Origin: Lepidodermella squamata | Lineage: Eukaryota > Gastrotricha | Direction of reading: 5' to 3' | NCBI GenBank assembly: GCA_047495785.1 | Contig: JBLDXI010000024.1 | Span: forward strand, 3,534,001-3,598,000 | DNA: 64,000 nucleotides | Shown here: piece by piece, positions 17,648-27,038 of the stretch | Numbering within the stretch: position 1 is the stretch's first letter | How the letters are laid out: the number at the start of each line of letters is the position of its first letter | Program-made: the position numbers and the translations under genes | Notes under the pieces: model-generated | What the model saw: the letters and a program-made list of their open reading frames with translations, nothing else | Database searches by the model: none | Told to the model about the DNA's origin: nothing

Positions 17648-18101
17648 GCGAATAATTGCATCAATATATTCCATCTTATTTTCTTCATCACCAAGTGTTG
17701 AAATATATGCGAAAAATTACCATCTCCAGTGATATATTGTCTCATTAGACTCCAGCTTAATTAAAGAAAAATATTCCTGTGAAAAGGTGCATCCACCTTG
17801 AGAAAAATCACGTTTTTAGCGCCTGTGGGAAGCAAAAATTGCGCACCCTTTCAGTCGCTTGGCTAGTTACTAAAGCGGCGTTTGAAAAGCGTTGTTCCAT
17901 TGTCCTTTACTTTCTTCAATGTGTGTCTCTTAAAAATCGTGTGAATAAAATTGCGCGACTCGTGAATAATAGTAATGACGGCGGAGATGATGATTTTGTT
18001 TTTCTAATAAAAACAAAGAAAACTTTGATTGAAGACTCGCTGTTGCTATTTCTATAGTTATTTTTAATTGAGCGGTTTGTTCGAGCGAGACAAACCACGC
18101 C
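17648..18101. other. spacer METAP2 copy B to NTAQ1
   Basis: 454 bp, AT-rich. It should hold the METAP2 3' UTR and the NTAQ1 promoter. No gene or repeat recognised. Confidence 0.4.
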
Positions 18102-19064
18102 ATGACGTCGCCGCACAATGCAACGAATTCAGTGCCAATAATACCGCAGTCTCCGCCGACTAAATTGTTAACAGCAGATCGAGCAGCTTGCATTTACACG
18201 GCTTGCTACTGCGAGGAGAATGTTTGGCAGCTGTGCGCGCAGTTGTGCGCGAAACCGAAGCCGAAACCGGGCGAGGACGAGGATATCGACGAGCTGCAAC
18301 CGCCGCCTGATCCGAAAATTGTCCTCGAGCCGTACTACGCCGTGTTCATCTCGAATCCGAATCAACAGGTTGTGTTGTTCAGGCAAAAGGCTGGCCATCC
18401 GCCAGACGGCCGCTGTATCTGGGACTATCACGTCATTCTAGTCGGAAAGCTATTAAGTATGTCTGCTTTAATTTAATTTCATAAATCATTAAAAATCATT
18501 AAAAACCATAAATCATTAAATGTAAATATTTAAAATTGAGGTCTTTCAGCGTGGGTTACCACCGAGAACCCAAGCAGGGCTAAGGAATACTGCATTTTTC
18601 CTTAAAATGATTGAATTGATAATCGTATTTTATGAAATCACCGAAATTAAAAAAATGGATTTTTGGTTTTAGATCCAGCAAAACGCAGCCTAGTCTACGA
18701 TCTGGATACGACCCTCGATTTCCCATGCGTGATCGATAAATATTTCGAAGAAGCCATAAAATCAGACGTGAATCTGCCGAAATTATACCGCCGCAATTTC
18801 CGCGTCGTTCCCGCGGCTCAGTTCTACCTGGAATTCGCCTCAGATCGGCGGCACATGCGCCGACCTGATGGTTCATGGAACAGCCCGCCGCCGAGTTACG
18901 ACCCTATCAAAGGCGCCGATGCGTTGACGGACTTTAATTTGGACCGATTCATTGACATGACTACGCCGAGTGAGGATCAAAACGAGCCGCATTCGCCGCG
19001 TCAATTCGGCACGGTTTTGCACGATTCTTACGAATTTCTGACCTTCTTCTCGAGAAGCTGTTAG
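18102..19064 (+). CDS. NTAQ1: Protein N-terminal glutamine amidohydrolase
   Basis: Two exons, 18102-18456 and 18673-19064; 248 residues. The family-naming motif WDYHV occurs as CIWDYHVILVGK. The predicted catalytic triad is visible as the cysteine in ACIYTACYCEEN, the histidine in WDYHV and the aspartate in VYDLDTTLDFPC. Other conserved blocks are FRVVPAAQFYLEFASDRRHM and PPPSYDPI. The enzyme deamidates N-terminal Gln to Glu, creating a substrate for arginylation in the Arg/N-degron pathway (family knowledge). It is about 40 residues longer than vertebrate NTAQ1, mainly through an N-terminal extension and an acidic, proline-rich insertion between the cysteine and WDYHV segments. Confidence 0.95.
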
Positions 19065-19419
19065 TCTGTAACAAATGAAAATTAGACCGGATAGATTTTT
19101 TATTTTTTTGTTCATTTTTGTTTATATTTTTTGTTTTTGTAGGAAACCAAAAACGGCCCGTTCTGTTTTTGTTCGAATTTATACGCACGTGAATCGCAAG
19201 TTTTTCAGTTCATTGCCTTGTGCAATAATGTGGTGATAAAAATTATGGAATCATGCAATTTCGAGTCATTTTAGCAATATTTTTTCCCCAATAAAAAAAT
19301 AGTATTTGAATGGAAAAATCAGTCGAGAAATTAACATTTCAATCAAAATTTTCAATTAAATACTATTTTATAGATTTTATATCAATTTATTTTATTTCTG
19401 CGAAAAAATTGTAATCAAA

Positions 19420-20829
19420 ATGGATGAATCCTCGCCTGAAAATGAAACAGCACCCCTAACTACTGCAGAGCCGAAAGCTGTAGCAGAATCCGTTCCGGAA
19501 CCCGTTAAATCGGAACCTTCAAAGCCTCAAGTTCAGCGTGCTAACAATGCAGCTCAACCGCGGCCGCAGCCTCAAATGGTCGTTGGCGGTCAATACCGCA
19601 TGTGGCAGTACAGAGCTGGCAAACGTCGGCTCAACTCGACTGATCCACCTGAAAAATTGGCCGTGCCTAATCCGGATACTTACGTTGAGTTGGAGTCGAG
19701 AAATGGCGAACGGGTCTACGTGCTGGGAACGGCTCATTTCAGCATTGAAAGCCAAAAGGATGTCGAAGCTATGGTCGAAGTTCTTCAGCCTGATGGTAAA
19801 TCATTTTCAAATTTTTAATAAATTCTTCGATATTTTAAGGACATTTTTAGATTTTATAAAATTCAAATTTTTGATGATATATATTTTAATAAAAATTCCT
19901 AATGACGATAGGAATTTTTCAAAAAAGATTTTGAAAAATGATTTTTGAAAATGATTTTGAAGATTTGAAAAGATGGGCTTGTAGAATTTTTCTAATTTTT
20001 TTTTGTTATTTTCAGTTATAATGGTTGAGCTGTGCCCTCAGCGCGAGGCTATCATGCGTGTCGATGAGCAGACCCTCCTTAAAGAAGCTAAATCCATTAG
20101 TCTGGAGAAAACCCAGCTCCTTGTCAAGCAATACGGCCTTGTACAGGGTATGACGCACGTGTTACTGCTCAAAGTCTCAGCCTACGTCACAGAACAACTC
20201 GGCGTTGCGCCGGGTGGCGAATTTCGAGCAGCCTACCGCCAAGCTGGTACAGTCCCAGGCTGCCAGTTGTACCTAGGCGACCGGCCGATGACAATCACCC
20301 TGCGCCGGGCGATGGGCAAACTTTCGTTCCTCTCGAAAATGTCCCTACTATGGAATCTTTTGTTCTCAACAATGGATAAAATTACGATGGAAGACGTTGA
20401 GCGGATGAAGAAAACTGATTTGTTGGAAGAATTGCTGGCCCAATTTGCCGGGTCGTTCCCCGACCTTAGCGAGGTTATCGTGAGCGAGCGAGATACGTAT
20501 TTATGCTATTCACTGGAAAACTGCGTTCGCGAGTCGCGGAAAAATCTACCCGAAAACGCCAATCCGGTCGTTGTGGGTATTGTTGGTGCCGGGCACATGC
20601 GAGGTATAGCTGAGCGGTGGGCGAAAGGCACCGTTTCAAACGAGCAGCTTCGAGAGGTTCTCACGTGAGTTTTAAGGCGGATTTTTTTGATAATTTAATT
20701 TTTTTTAATTTTTCCAGTATTCCGCCTCCTTCGCTAGCGTCAAAAGTGATTTCATGGACCATTCGCGGTACCTTGCTAGGTCTGGTCGGGTTTGGCGTGT
20801 ATAAAATTGCATGCCGGATAAAGGCGTAA
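19420..20829 (+). CDS. TRABD: TraB-domain-containing protein with C-terminal membrane anchor
   Basis: Exons 19420-19795, 20016-20664 and 20718-20829; 378 residues. After a low-complexity Glu/Pro-rich N-terminus (about 70 residues) comes the TraB/TIKI-type fold: VYVLGTAHFSIES (GxxH motif), then VIMVELCPQRE, RLYLGDRP-like QLYLGDRPMTITLRRA, and near the end VVGIVGAGHMRGIAE (second histidine motif). The last exon encodes one hydrophobic segment, residues about 354-372. Animal TRABD proteins are tail-anchored and reported at mitochondria; the conserved Glu/His residues suggest a metalloprotease-like fold whose activity is not settled. NTAQ1 lies 355 bp upstream on the same strand. Confidence 0.9.
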
Positions 20830-21850
20830 AGTTAACCTTTCAGTATTTTGAGTGCCACACCTCTTTTTCGAGAAAAATCATTGCTACTGCTGCTCTAAAG
20901 GTCTGTATTCCTATGAAAAGTGCTATATATCCTTTGCCGGACGTGTTGTGATGGCTATATAATTATTATTGTATTCGAGGTTAACGTGTTGTTTTTGTGG
21001 TTTTGCGGTTATACGTCGTTTGCCGAAGAAACGGACTGCAGTGTGTATATAAATGAAGATATACTGAGCGTTTTTCGACTACGCTGCTTTATATTATATA
21101 AAAAATGTAACAATGCGAAATATATATATCATTTTATGTGACGGTGAATTCGACTTGATCGTCTTGAAGATATGAAAATAAAAAATGGGTTAATTTGGTA
21201 ATCGAGTGTTGCGTTAGTGGACTGGTCCTTTAATCAAAAACTCAGTGATCTGTGTTCTGAATCCAGTACAAAAAGCTGCAGTGGAACAAACAGTCATGAA
21301 TTGAGACACGCAGTTTGAAAAGTGGACTTATCCAAGCCAGATAAGGGCGATTGCTCAAGTACATTTATCAGTACGTAGTCACCCCACTGTGTGACGTAAG
21401 AGTACGAACTACTTTTTCTTGCGGTGTGTCTCTATCGTTTAGATATGTATGTCCTACTTCTAGGGTTAATTTTCACACCGTGGCAGCCTATCGCAACTGA
21501 GGCCGCATAGGGAAGCGTACAGCTCTTATACCACCAAGCTTTTTTCCTTACTGCTTTCTGGCTCGTTACTCCGCTCTTATCACATATAAAGCATAGCTTT
21601 CAGGCAATATACAATTTGTAGGTTCACCTAGCTGTGTCGCCTTCGCACTTCTACGTCTGGCGAGGTGACAATAGGCTCCATTTCGAGCTATTTTGCATTT
21701 CGCAAATGCCACAAGGAATGCCGCAAATGCATTTCAGAAAAGGCATTTGAAAATGCTGCTGCTACTTTTGGTTTGCCAATACAAAATTAACCAGTCTCTG
21801 ATTACTTATGAAAGATAGGGAAAACTCGGGATTCAAGGTAGTGTTTTTGC

Positions 21851-21946
21851 AAGGCGGATATTTTTAAATTGATTATGAAAACTGAAGAACGAGATAATTT
21901 CGGCTAATTTTTCAGTTTTCATAATCAATTCAAAAATATCCGCCTT
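21851..21946. repeat. inverted repeat (fold-back element), about 36-bp arms
   Basis: The left arm begins AAGGCGGATATTTTT and continues to AAAACTGAA; the right arm, from 21911, is its near-perfect reverse complement ending ATATCCGCCTT. The loop is about 24 nt. It may be a MITE or the terminal part of a retroelement. Confidence 0.8.
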
Positions 21947-21993
21947 AAGATTTTAATTATGATTTTGCGCCTAAACTATTCAACTTCATCTCC

Positions 21994-22026
21994 CTGAAGA
22001 TGATTTCTGTTAGAAATCGAAACGTC
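21994..22026 (+). ncRNA. hammerhead-ribozyme-like hairpin motif, possibly from a retroelement
   Basis: CTGAAGA (fits the hammerhead core CUGANGA) is followed by a perfect 7-bp stem GATTTCT/AGAAATC with a GTT loop, then GAAAC and GTC. One extra T lies between the core and the stem, and no convincing stem III is visible, so cleavage activity is doubtful. Similar motifs are known in Penelope-like elements and related repeats. Confidence 0.35.
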
Positions 22027-22104
22027 GGAAATAAACTGTTAGCGCTAAATTTGATCAAAACTCATGAATTTAATCGAGCTCTGATAAGTTGAAATAACAG
22101 ACCC

Positions 22105-22335
22105 ACTCATGACACTGATAAGCTGCTTGCTGCGGTTAGCACTTTTTAGACGCCCTGCTATGCGATATCCTTCAACGCGCAACAAAAAAGGGCAAAACCC
22201 GTAATATCATATCTTACACTTAACATTATAGTACGACACGTCGATTCGCTTTATGATTAATGATTCATACTTGCCATATAAGGCTTAACCTGAAAAACAG
22301 CATTACATATTACAAAAAGTGGTCCTCAAATGTTA
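22105..22335 (+). pseudogene. degenerate copy of the sequence upstream of P450 gene 2
   Basis: The stretch CTGATAAGCTGC then TGCTGCGGTTAGCA and the following 200 bp align by eye with 26699-26920, including the end of the small frame at 26595-26783. Here the frame is broken by indels and stops. This marks the left edge of the duplicated unit that carries the P450 gene. Confidence 0.55.
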
Positions 22336-22439
22336 CCAAATATGGATAGAAAAGATGGATAGAGCAGATAAGCAGTCTCCTTAAAAACATGATGTATCTC
22401 AATATGAAGATATTTTCATTTTAACTAATATAATTCAAG

Positions 22440-24084
22440 ATGGATATTATTACGAGCGAAAGTTTTCTCTACTACGTTGGTGTTCCCGTTGCAGCGCTCG
22501 GAACACTGTCACTTGGGTTGTACTGGGCGGCATATCGATATGTCCACAAGTATAGAAATATGTTTCGAGACGCAGGTATGCCGTATGTACAACCAACGGG
22601 TTGGACTGGGTCTTGGGAGTTGTATTTGGACGCGGAGGACTTTTTCGAGGTCGAACAGACGCTGGTCGATAAGTACGGAACATTGTTCGGCATTTTTGAG
22701 GGTCGCCAGCCGATAATTATGGTATTTAGACCGTAGTTATTATGCACTTGAAACTTATTGACTAATTCTACTCCATTAGGTTTCGGAGCCTGATCTGATT
22801 CGTCAAGTCTTGCTAAAAGATGGCGATTCCTATGTAGATCGGCGCGTGATTGCCAAAGTGCGAAGCCGAACATTCGACCTCGTTCTATCTTCCTTGACCG
22901 GAAAAAGATGGAAGCATGTCCGCCAGATGATCACACCGGCATTCACTCCAAATGCGTTGCGTCGCATGACCCCATTGATCAAGCAAACGACTGAACAGCT
23001 CTATTTGAATATCGCTAAGAAATGCGACAGCAAGGAGCCGTTCGATATGAAGCTTTTCTGCGGCTGTTTCACTATGGATGTTATTGCATCAGTGGCTTTT
23101 GGCATGGAACTGGATTCGTTAAATAACCCTGATAGTCCGTTTGTAAAATACGCTCGCCAAGCCTTCGCTCTAGAGATCAACAAGGGAGCTATGCGAAAAA
23201 TCGTAACTACTATTTTCATGTTCCCGTGTCTTCTGCCTATTGTCGCAAAGCTGACTCCTAACAGTTCCGATATGATGAAGCCTTTTATTTTCTTCCAAAA
23301 CGTTGTTGAGGAGGAAATGAAGCGAAGGCGGCAGAGCAACAACAAGGTCGAACGGCCTGATTTTCTGCAGATGGTGATGGCATTGGAGAAGGACCCGAAA
23401 GACCCCGCGAACAAAGAATTCCTTGAATACGACGAGTACAACCTGCCATGGCTACGTAATGGCTTGACTCATGACGAAATCGTAGCACAAGCGGTTCTGT
23501 TTTTCGTTGCGGGATACGAGAGTACAGCCAACATGCTTTCGTTGGTTCTCTTCGCTCTTGCCTCAAATCCCGAATGTCAAGAGAAGTTATTCCAGGAGAT
23601 CAGCGAAGCTTGCCCTGCTGATGTAAAGGACTTGACCATGGACATGGTATACGAGTTGAAGTATCTCGAAATGTGCATCAACGAAACACTACGCCTGTTC
23701 TGCCCGGTAACGAGGCTTGAAAGATCCTGCACTCAGGACACTCAACTTGGAGGTTATCATATTGCCAAAGATACAGTTGTCGTAATACCAGTGAATACGC
23801 TACATCACGATTCTAATCTGTGGCATGAACCGGATAGATTTGACCCGGAGAGATTCCGAGATCCTGAAAGTATTGCGCCGTTCAGCTTCATGCCATTCGG
23901 CCTTGGAAACCGTAATTGCATCGGAATGCGGCTTGCGCAGTTGGAGCTGAAAATGGCTCTGGCTACTCTTGTTCGAAAGTTACGCTTCTCAGTGTCTGAA
24001 ACAATGGAATTACCAATAAGATGGCGCCCGAATGCCTTGCGAATGAATGCTTCTCCGATAATGCTGAGAGCGGAACGGCGTTGA
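22440..24084 (+). CDS. Cytochrome P450, CYP3-clan-like, copy 1
   Basis: Two exons, 22440-22721 and 22780-24084, split by a 58-bp phase-0 intron; 528 residues. An N-terminal hydrophobic segment (residues about 10-33) anchors it in the endoplasmic reticulum. P450 signatures: I-helix FVAGYESTANM with the oxygen-activation AG-x-E-S/T motif, K-helix ETLR, the PERF-type element FDPERFRDPE, and the heme-binding loop FGLGNRNCIG with the cysteine thiolate ligand. Such enzymes insert one oxygen atom into lipids or xenobiotics using electrons from P450 reductase. Overall pattern suggests the CYP3 clan (CYP3/CYP13-like); the subfamily cannot be set from sequence alone. Same length and intron position as copy 2 at 27039. 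Confidence 0.92.
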
Positions 24085-25198
24085 TGATGATTGTTGGAGC
24101 TTGAAATTGCAAAAATCGGTGATTTTATGACATGATTTGACAGGAATGATTATTAATATTCAAGTACGAGTAAAACGCATGGCGATTTAATAGGCTACAA
24201 GCTTAATAAATATTAAGTTTTGCTTTTTTCGAAATGTTTTGCGTCAATACCAGTTGCATACACGCAATACCCAGTACCAAATGAAATTATAACTCCTTTA
24301 ACGGATATTCCGCCTTGGCGCGCATGTCAACAGCATTTACGCAGCTAGAAGGGCTTTGACGATCCTCTTGCGAAGAATTTCGGTATGAAAACCAACTTTT
24401 CAACTTTGAATCGATCCACCGCGATCCACTACATTGATGAAACTCGAGTACATCCATTCTTTCACAAATTCAATGAGCTATATGAACGTTATGCTATAGC
24501 CATTGCTATAGCCATACTATAGCGGCTATAGTTAGCTATATGTAGTACAGCGTTTATGGTACTTAGTACTCTGTATAGAATTGTTTTCTTCCCCGTCCGC
24601 GCATTTTAGCGTAAAACCATCGATATTCAGGGCAAATAGCATTTGTGCTCGCAGTGGAGAATGCCCTTAGACGAGAGCGATCGATTCTTTTGGACTATGG
24701 TATATTTGCGTATTTTTTTCGCTTTATATTCCGCTTTTAAATCTTTCTTTATTCTCAGATCTCTCGTATCATGGACTAAAATAGATGGAACATTCAACGC
24801 TTTTTTCAAAGTGACAGACAGTATTAGCAATTTAAACTGCTTTTAGAACAGTGTAGATACTTGGCTTGTTTAGAGCCTCCGATAGCTAAATATCGACAGG
24901 CTCTCAGCCTTTTAGGGAGATCTAAAAGTTTAATATGTAACTCCTGAATATTGAAATCCATTACTCACTTAGCTGAACTACTCACTTAATTGAACAATCC
25001 TCCCTCCTAGGCTAAAGAAGTTGAAATCGTGGGTCATACAATCTCAAACCAAAAGAAGGGCTTTTCTCAGATTCGGGTTCATGCAGTAAATCCTCTGTTT
25101 GTTATTCTCGTCCAAATGTTAGCCGATAATACTTGCACAGACTTGTAGGGCTGTGCTTAAATCATTCAGAGTTTCAATTTAAACAGCGATTTGAGCTG
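24085..25198. other. spacer, including a TATAG-rich cluster
   Basis: About 1.1 kb. Near 24490-24540 the words GCTATAG and CTATAGC recur several times, giving overlapping short palindromes. No gene recognised. Confidence 0.4.
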
Positions 25199-26131
25199 AT
25201 GGCTGAAAACGACAGTTCGCCGAAGCAGTTTCCTCCGAGAGTGGTGGATTCTAGACCTCGTCCTTCCAGACAAGCGATGGAAAGAAAACTCAAGCGCAAC
25301 TCCGGGAAACCCTACCGCCAATCGGATAAAGGTGTTAATGCCAAGTTCAATTCTGGTCGCAAGCCTGTTTACTTCAAGTGTGGCTGTTGGCGTAAATGCT
25401 TCTTGAAATTCGATGAAAACTCAATCCAGCAATGCTTTAACACTTACTGGTCCCGAGCATCTATCGACGCTAGACGAGCATTCATCAACTGCTACGTGAG
25501 TTATAAAAAGAAGCGAGAGAATGGTCCTCGAAGATTTGACTATCACTTACCCGGCAACTTCTTGGCAAATCCGTCGCCATCCCAACCTCGGGACTCCGTC
25601 GAAGTCTGCATGTCTTTTTTTCTGAAGGCGCTTAACGAAACCCGCGCTTTCATAAACACTACTCTTGAGAAAAAGGTCGAAGACGGCTTCTACATCTTAC
25701 CAGATCAACGTGGCCGGCATAAACCGCCGAATTGCATCAGCGACGATGCATACAAATTTGTCTGCAAGCACATTAATTCGTTCGAGCGATTAGACGGCCA
25801 TCAAAGTGGCAAGCAATTTCTCGCGTCCGCGCTCAATCTGAGAGAAATGCATAGACTGTACTGCATAGCACACCGAAACTGGTCTCAACGCTCCAAAGAG
25901 GAACCAGTCAAATACGCTACTTATCGATCTATTTTCAAAAGATCTTTTCCCAATCTCGCTTTCAGTCCTCCCATTAAGGGTGCATGCAAGAAATGCCCAC
26001 AGCTTAAGCCTTTACAGGATGAACTAACCCCCAACGAAGTGATGGTGGGAAAACGGAACCACAAATCCAATAAAGACTCTACACGAATTGCCAAGAATGC
26101 TGACGAAATTCTCGCTAAACAGTCGAAATGA
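25199..26131 (+). CDS. Cysteine-motif protein of a transposon-associated family
   Basis: Single exon, 310 residues from the first ATG. After a basic Arg/Lys/Pro N-terminus comes CGCWRKCFLKFDENSIQQCF and YWSRASIDARRAFINCYV, then VCMSFFLKALNETRAFINTTL, a DQRGRHKPPN element, HINSF, and a closing KGACKKCPQLKPLQDEL. This order resembles a widespread family of uncharacterised invertebrate proteins that look transposase-derived, where a longer C-terminal catalytic half normally follows the last CxxC. That half is missing, so this may be a truncated or repurposed copy. Family assignment is from memory. It lies between the two P450 genes, outside the duplicated unit. Confidence 0.6.
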   Translation: MAENDSSPKQFPPRVVDSRPRPSRQAMERKLKRNSGKPYRQSDKGVNAKFNSGRKPVYFKCGCWRKCFLKFDENSIQQCFNTYWSRASIDARRAFINCYVSYKKKRENGPRRFDYHLPGNFLANPSPSQPRDSVEVCMSFFLKALNETRAFINTTLEKKVEDGFYILPDQRGRHKPPNCISDDAYKFVCKHINSFERLDGHQSGKQFLASALNLREMHRLYCIAHRNWSQRSKEEPVKYATYRSIFKRSFPNLAFSPPIKGACKKCPQLKPLQDELTPNEVMVGKRNHKSNKDSTRIAKNADEILAKQSK

Positions 26132-26594
26132 TCGATTCTGTTGCGAATAATGTTTAAACATTGCGAAAGTTGAAAAGTTATCGAATAAAAGCGCTATCAA
26201 TGAAGTGATGTGTCACCCAATAACAATAATAATTGAATAAATGGATCTAAACATTTTTTCGAAGTCGTGAGACTTGGATACCGCTTTCAAGGTGTGAAGA
26301 AGATTATTTGAAAGATCATGTGAAGAAAGAATGCTGATGATCTGCGGAAATAAACGTCATCTGTGGCGAGGCGCCTTACCAATTGCTATAAACGTAGAAA
26401 AACAAAATGCAACAATAAATACAGTGAACAGTGAACAGGTTGTAAATATTAGATGATGAAAAATAAGGGAAATCTAAGCGAAAGCAGTTGTGACGGGGGC
26501 AGTAATGTTTGATGCCAACCGCTTTATCCTTAATCATTTCAGCTATACACACTGGGCCCGATTACGAAACGCAAGCAAATTCGGTATATCTCAG

Positions 26595-26783
26595 ATGGAT
26601 CGTTTAGTGCCCAACACTCACAGCCCTACCTCATCTCCTACCGCCCCCCGCTATACCGCCAACAAAAGCAGCTTTGCCAACAAAAGACCCATTCTCGATG
26701 CTGATAAGCTGCATGCTGCGGTTAGCAACTTTTTTAGACGCAATATCTTGAAGAACAAGAAGGGCAAAAACCGCCGTGAATAA
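26595..26783 (+). CDS. small basic ORF, hypothetical
   Basis: 62 residues starting MDRLVPNTHS, rich in Ser, Thr, Pro, Asn and Lys and ending in a strongly basic tail (KNKKGKNRRE). A TTTCAG acceptor lies about 55 bp upstream at 26540, and the frame also extends upstream to another ATG at 26505. A decayed relative lies before P450 copy 1. I recognise no domain; it may be the last exon of a small gene or chance. Confidence 0.25.
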   Translation: MDRLVPNTHSPTSSPTAPRYTANKSSFANKRPILDADKLHAAVSNFFRRNILKNKKGKNRRE

Positions 26784-27038
26784 GCCAGCTAACATCTCAA
26801 CACTTGCAAAACATGTCGATTCACACGTTTGATTCATCGTTGTCATGTAAGACCAAACTCGTTGAAACAGCATTGCGTATTACTGAATAGACTAAACGTG
26901 CTCCTCAAATTAAGAATCAAATGAGGAAAGAGGGGGTTAATTGGCAACTTGAGCCCAGATAAGGGGTGTTCATATATAAAGCTTCCATTTATATCATTGC
27001 GCCACGTCAATCTTGCATTTCAACTTCTATAATTCAAG

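Larger units (their letters stand above)
20830..22439. other. repeat-bearing spacer before the first P450
   Basis: 1.6 kb without a convincing gene. It holds a fold-back repeat (21851-21946), a hammerhead-like motif (21994-22026) and a degenerate copy of sequence found upstream of the second P450 (about 22105-22335), each listed separately. Confidence 0.5.

Noticed and set aside
20920-21141. 73-codon frame downstream of the TraB gene
   Set aside because: AT-rich composition without recognisable domain, most likely 3' UTR or spacer.
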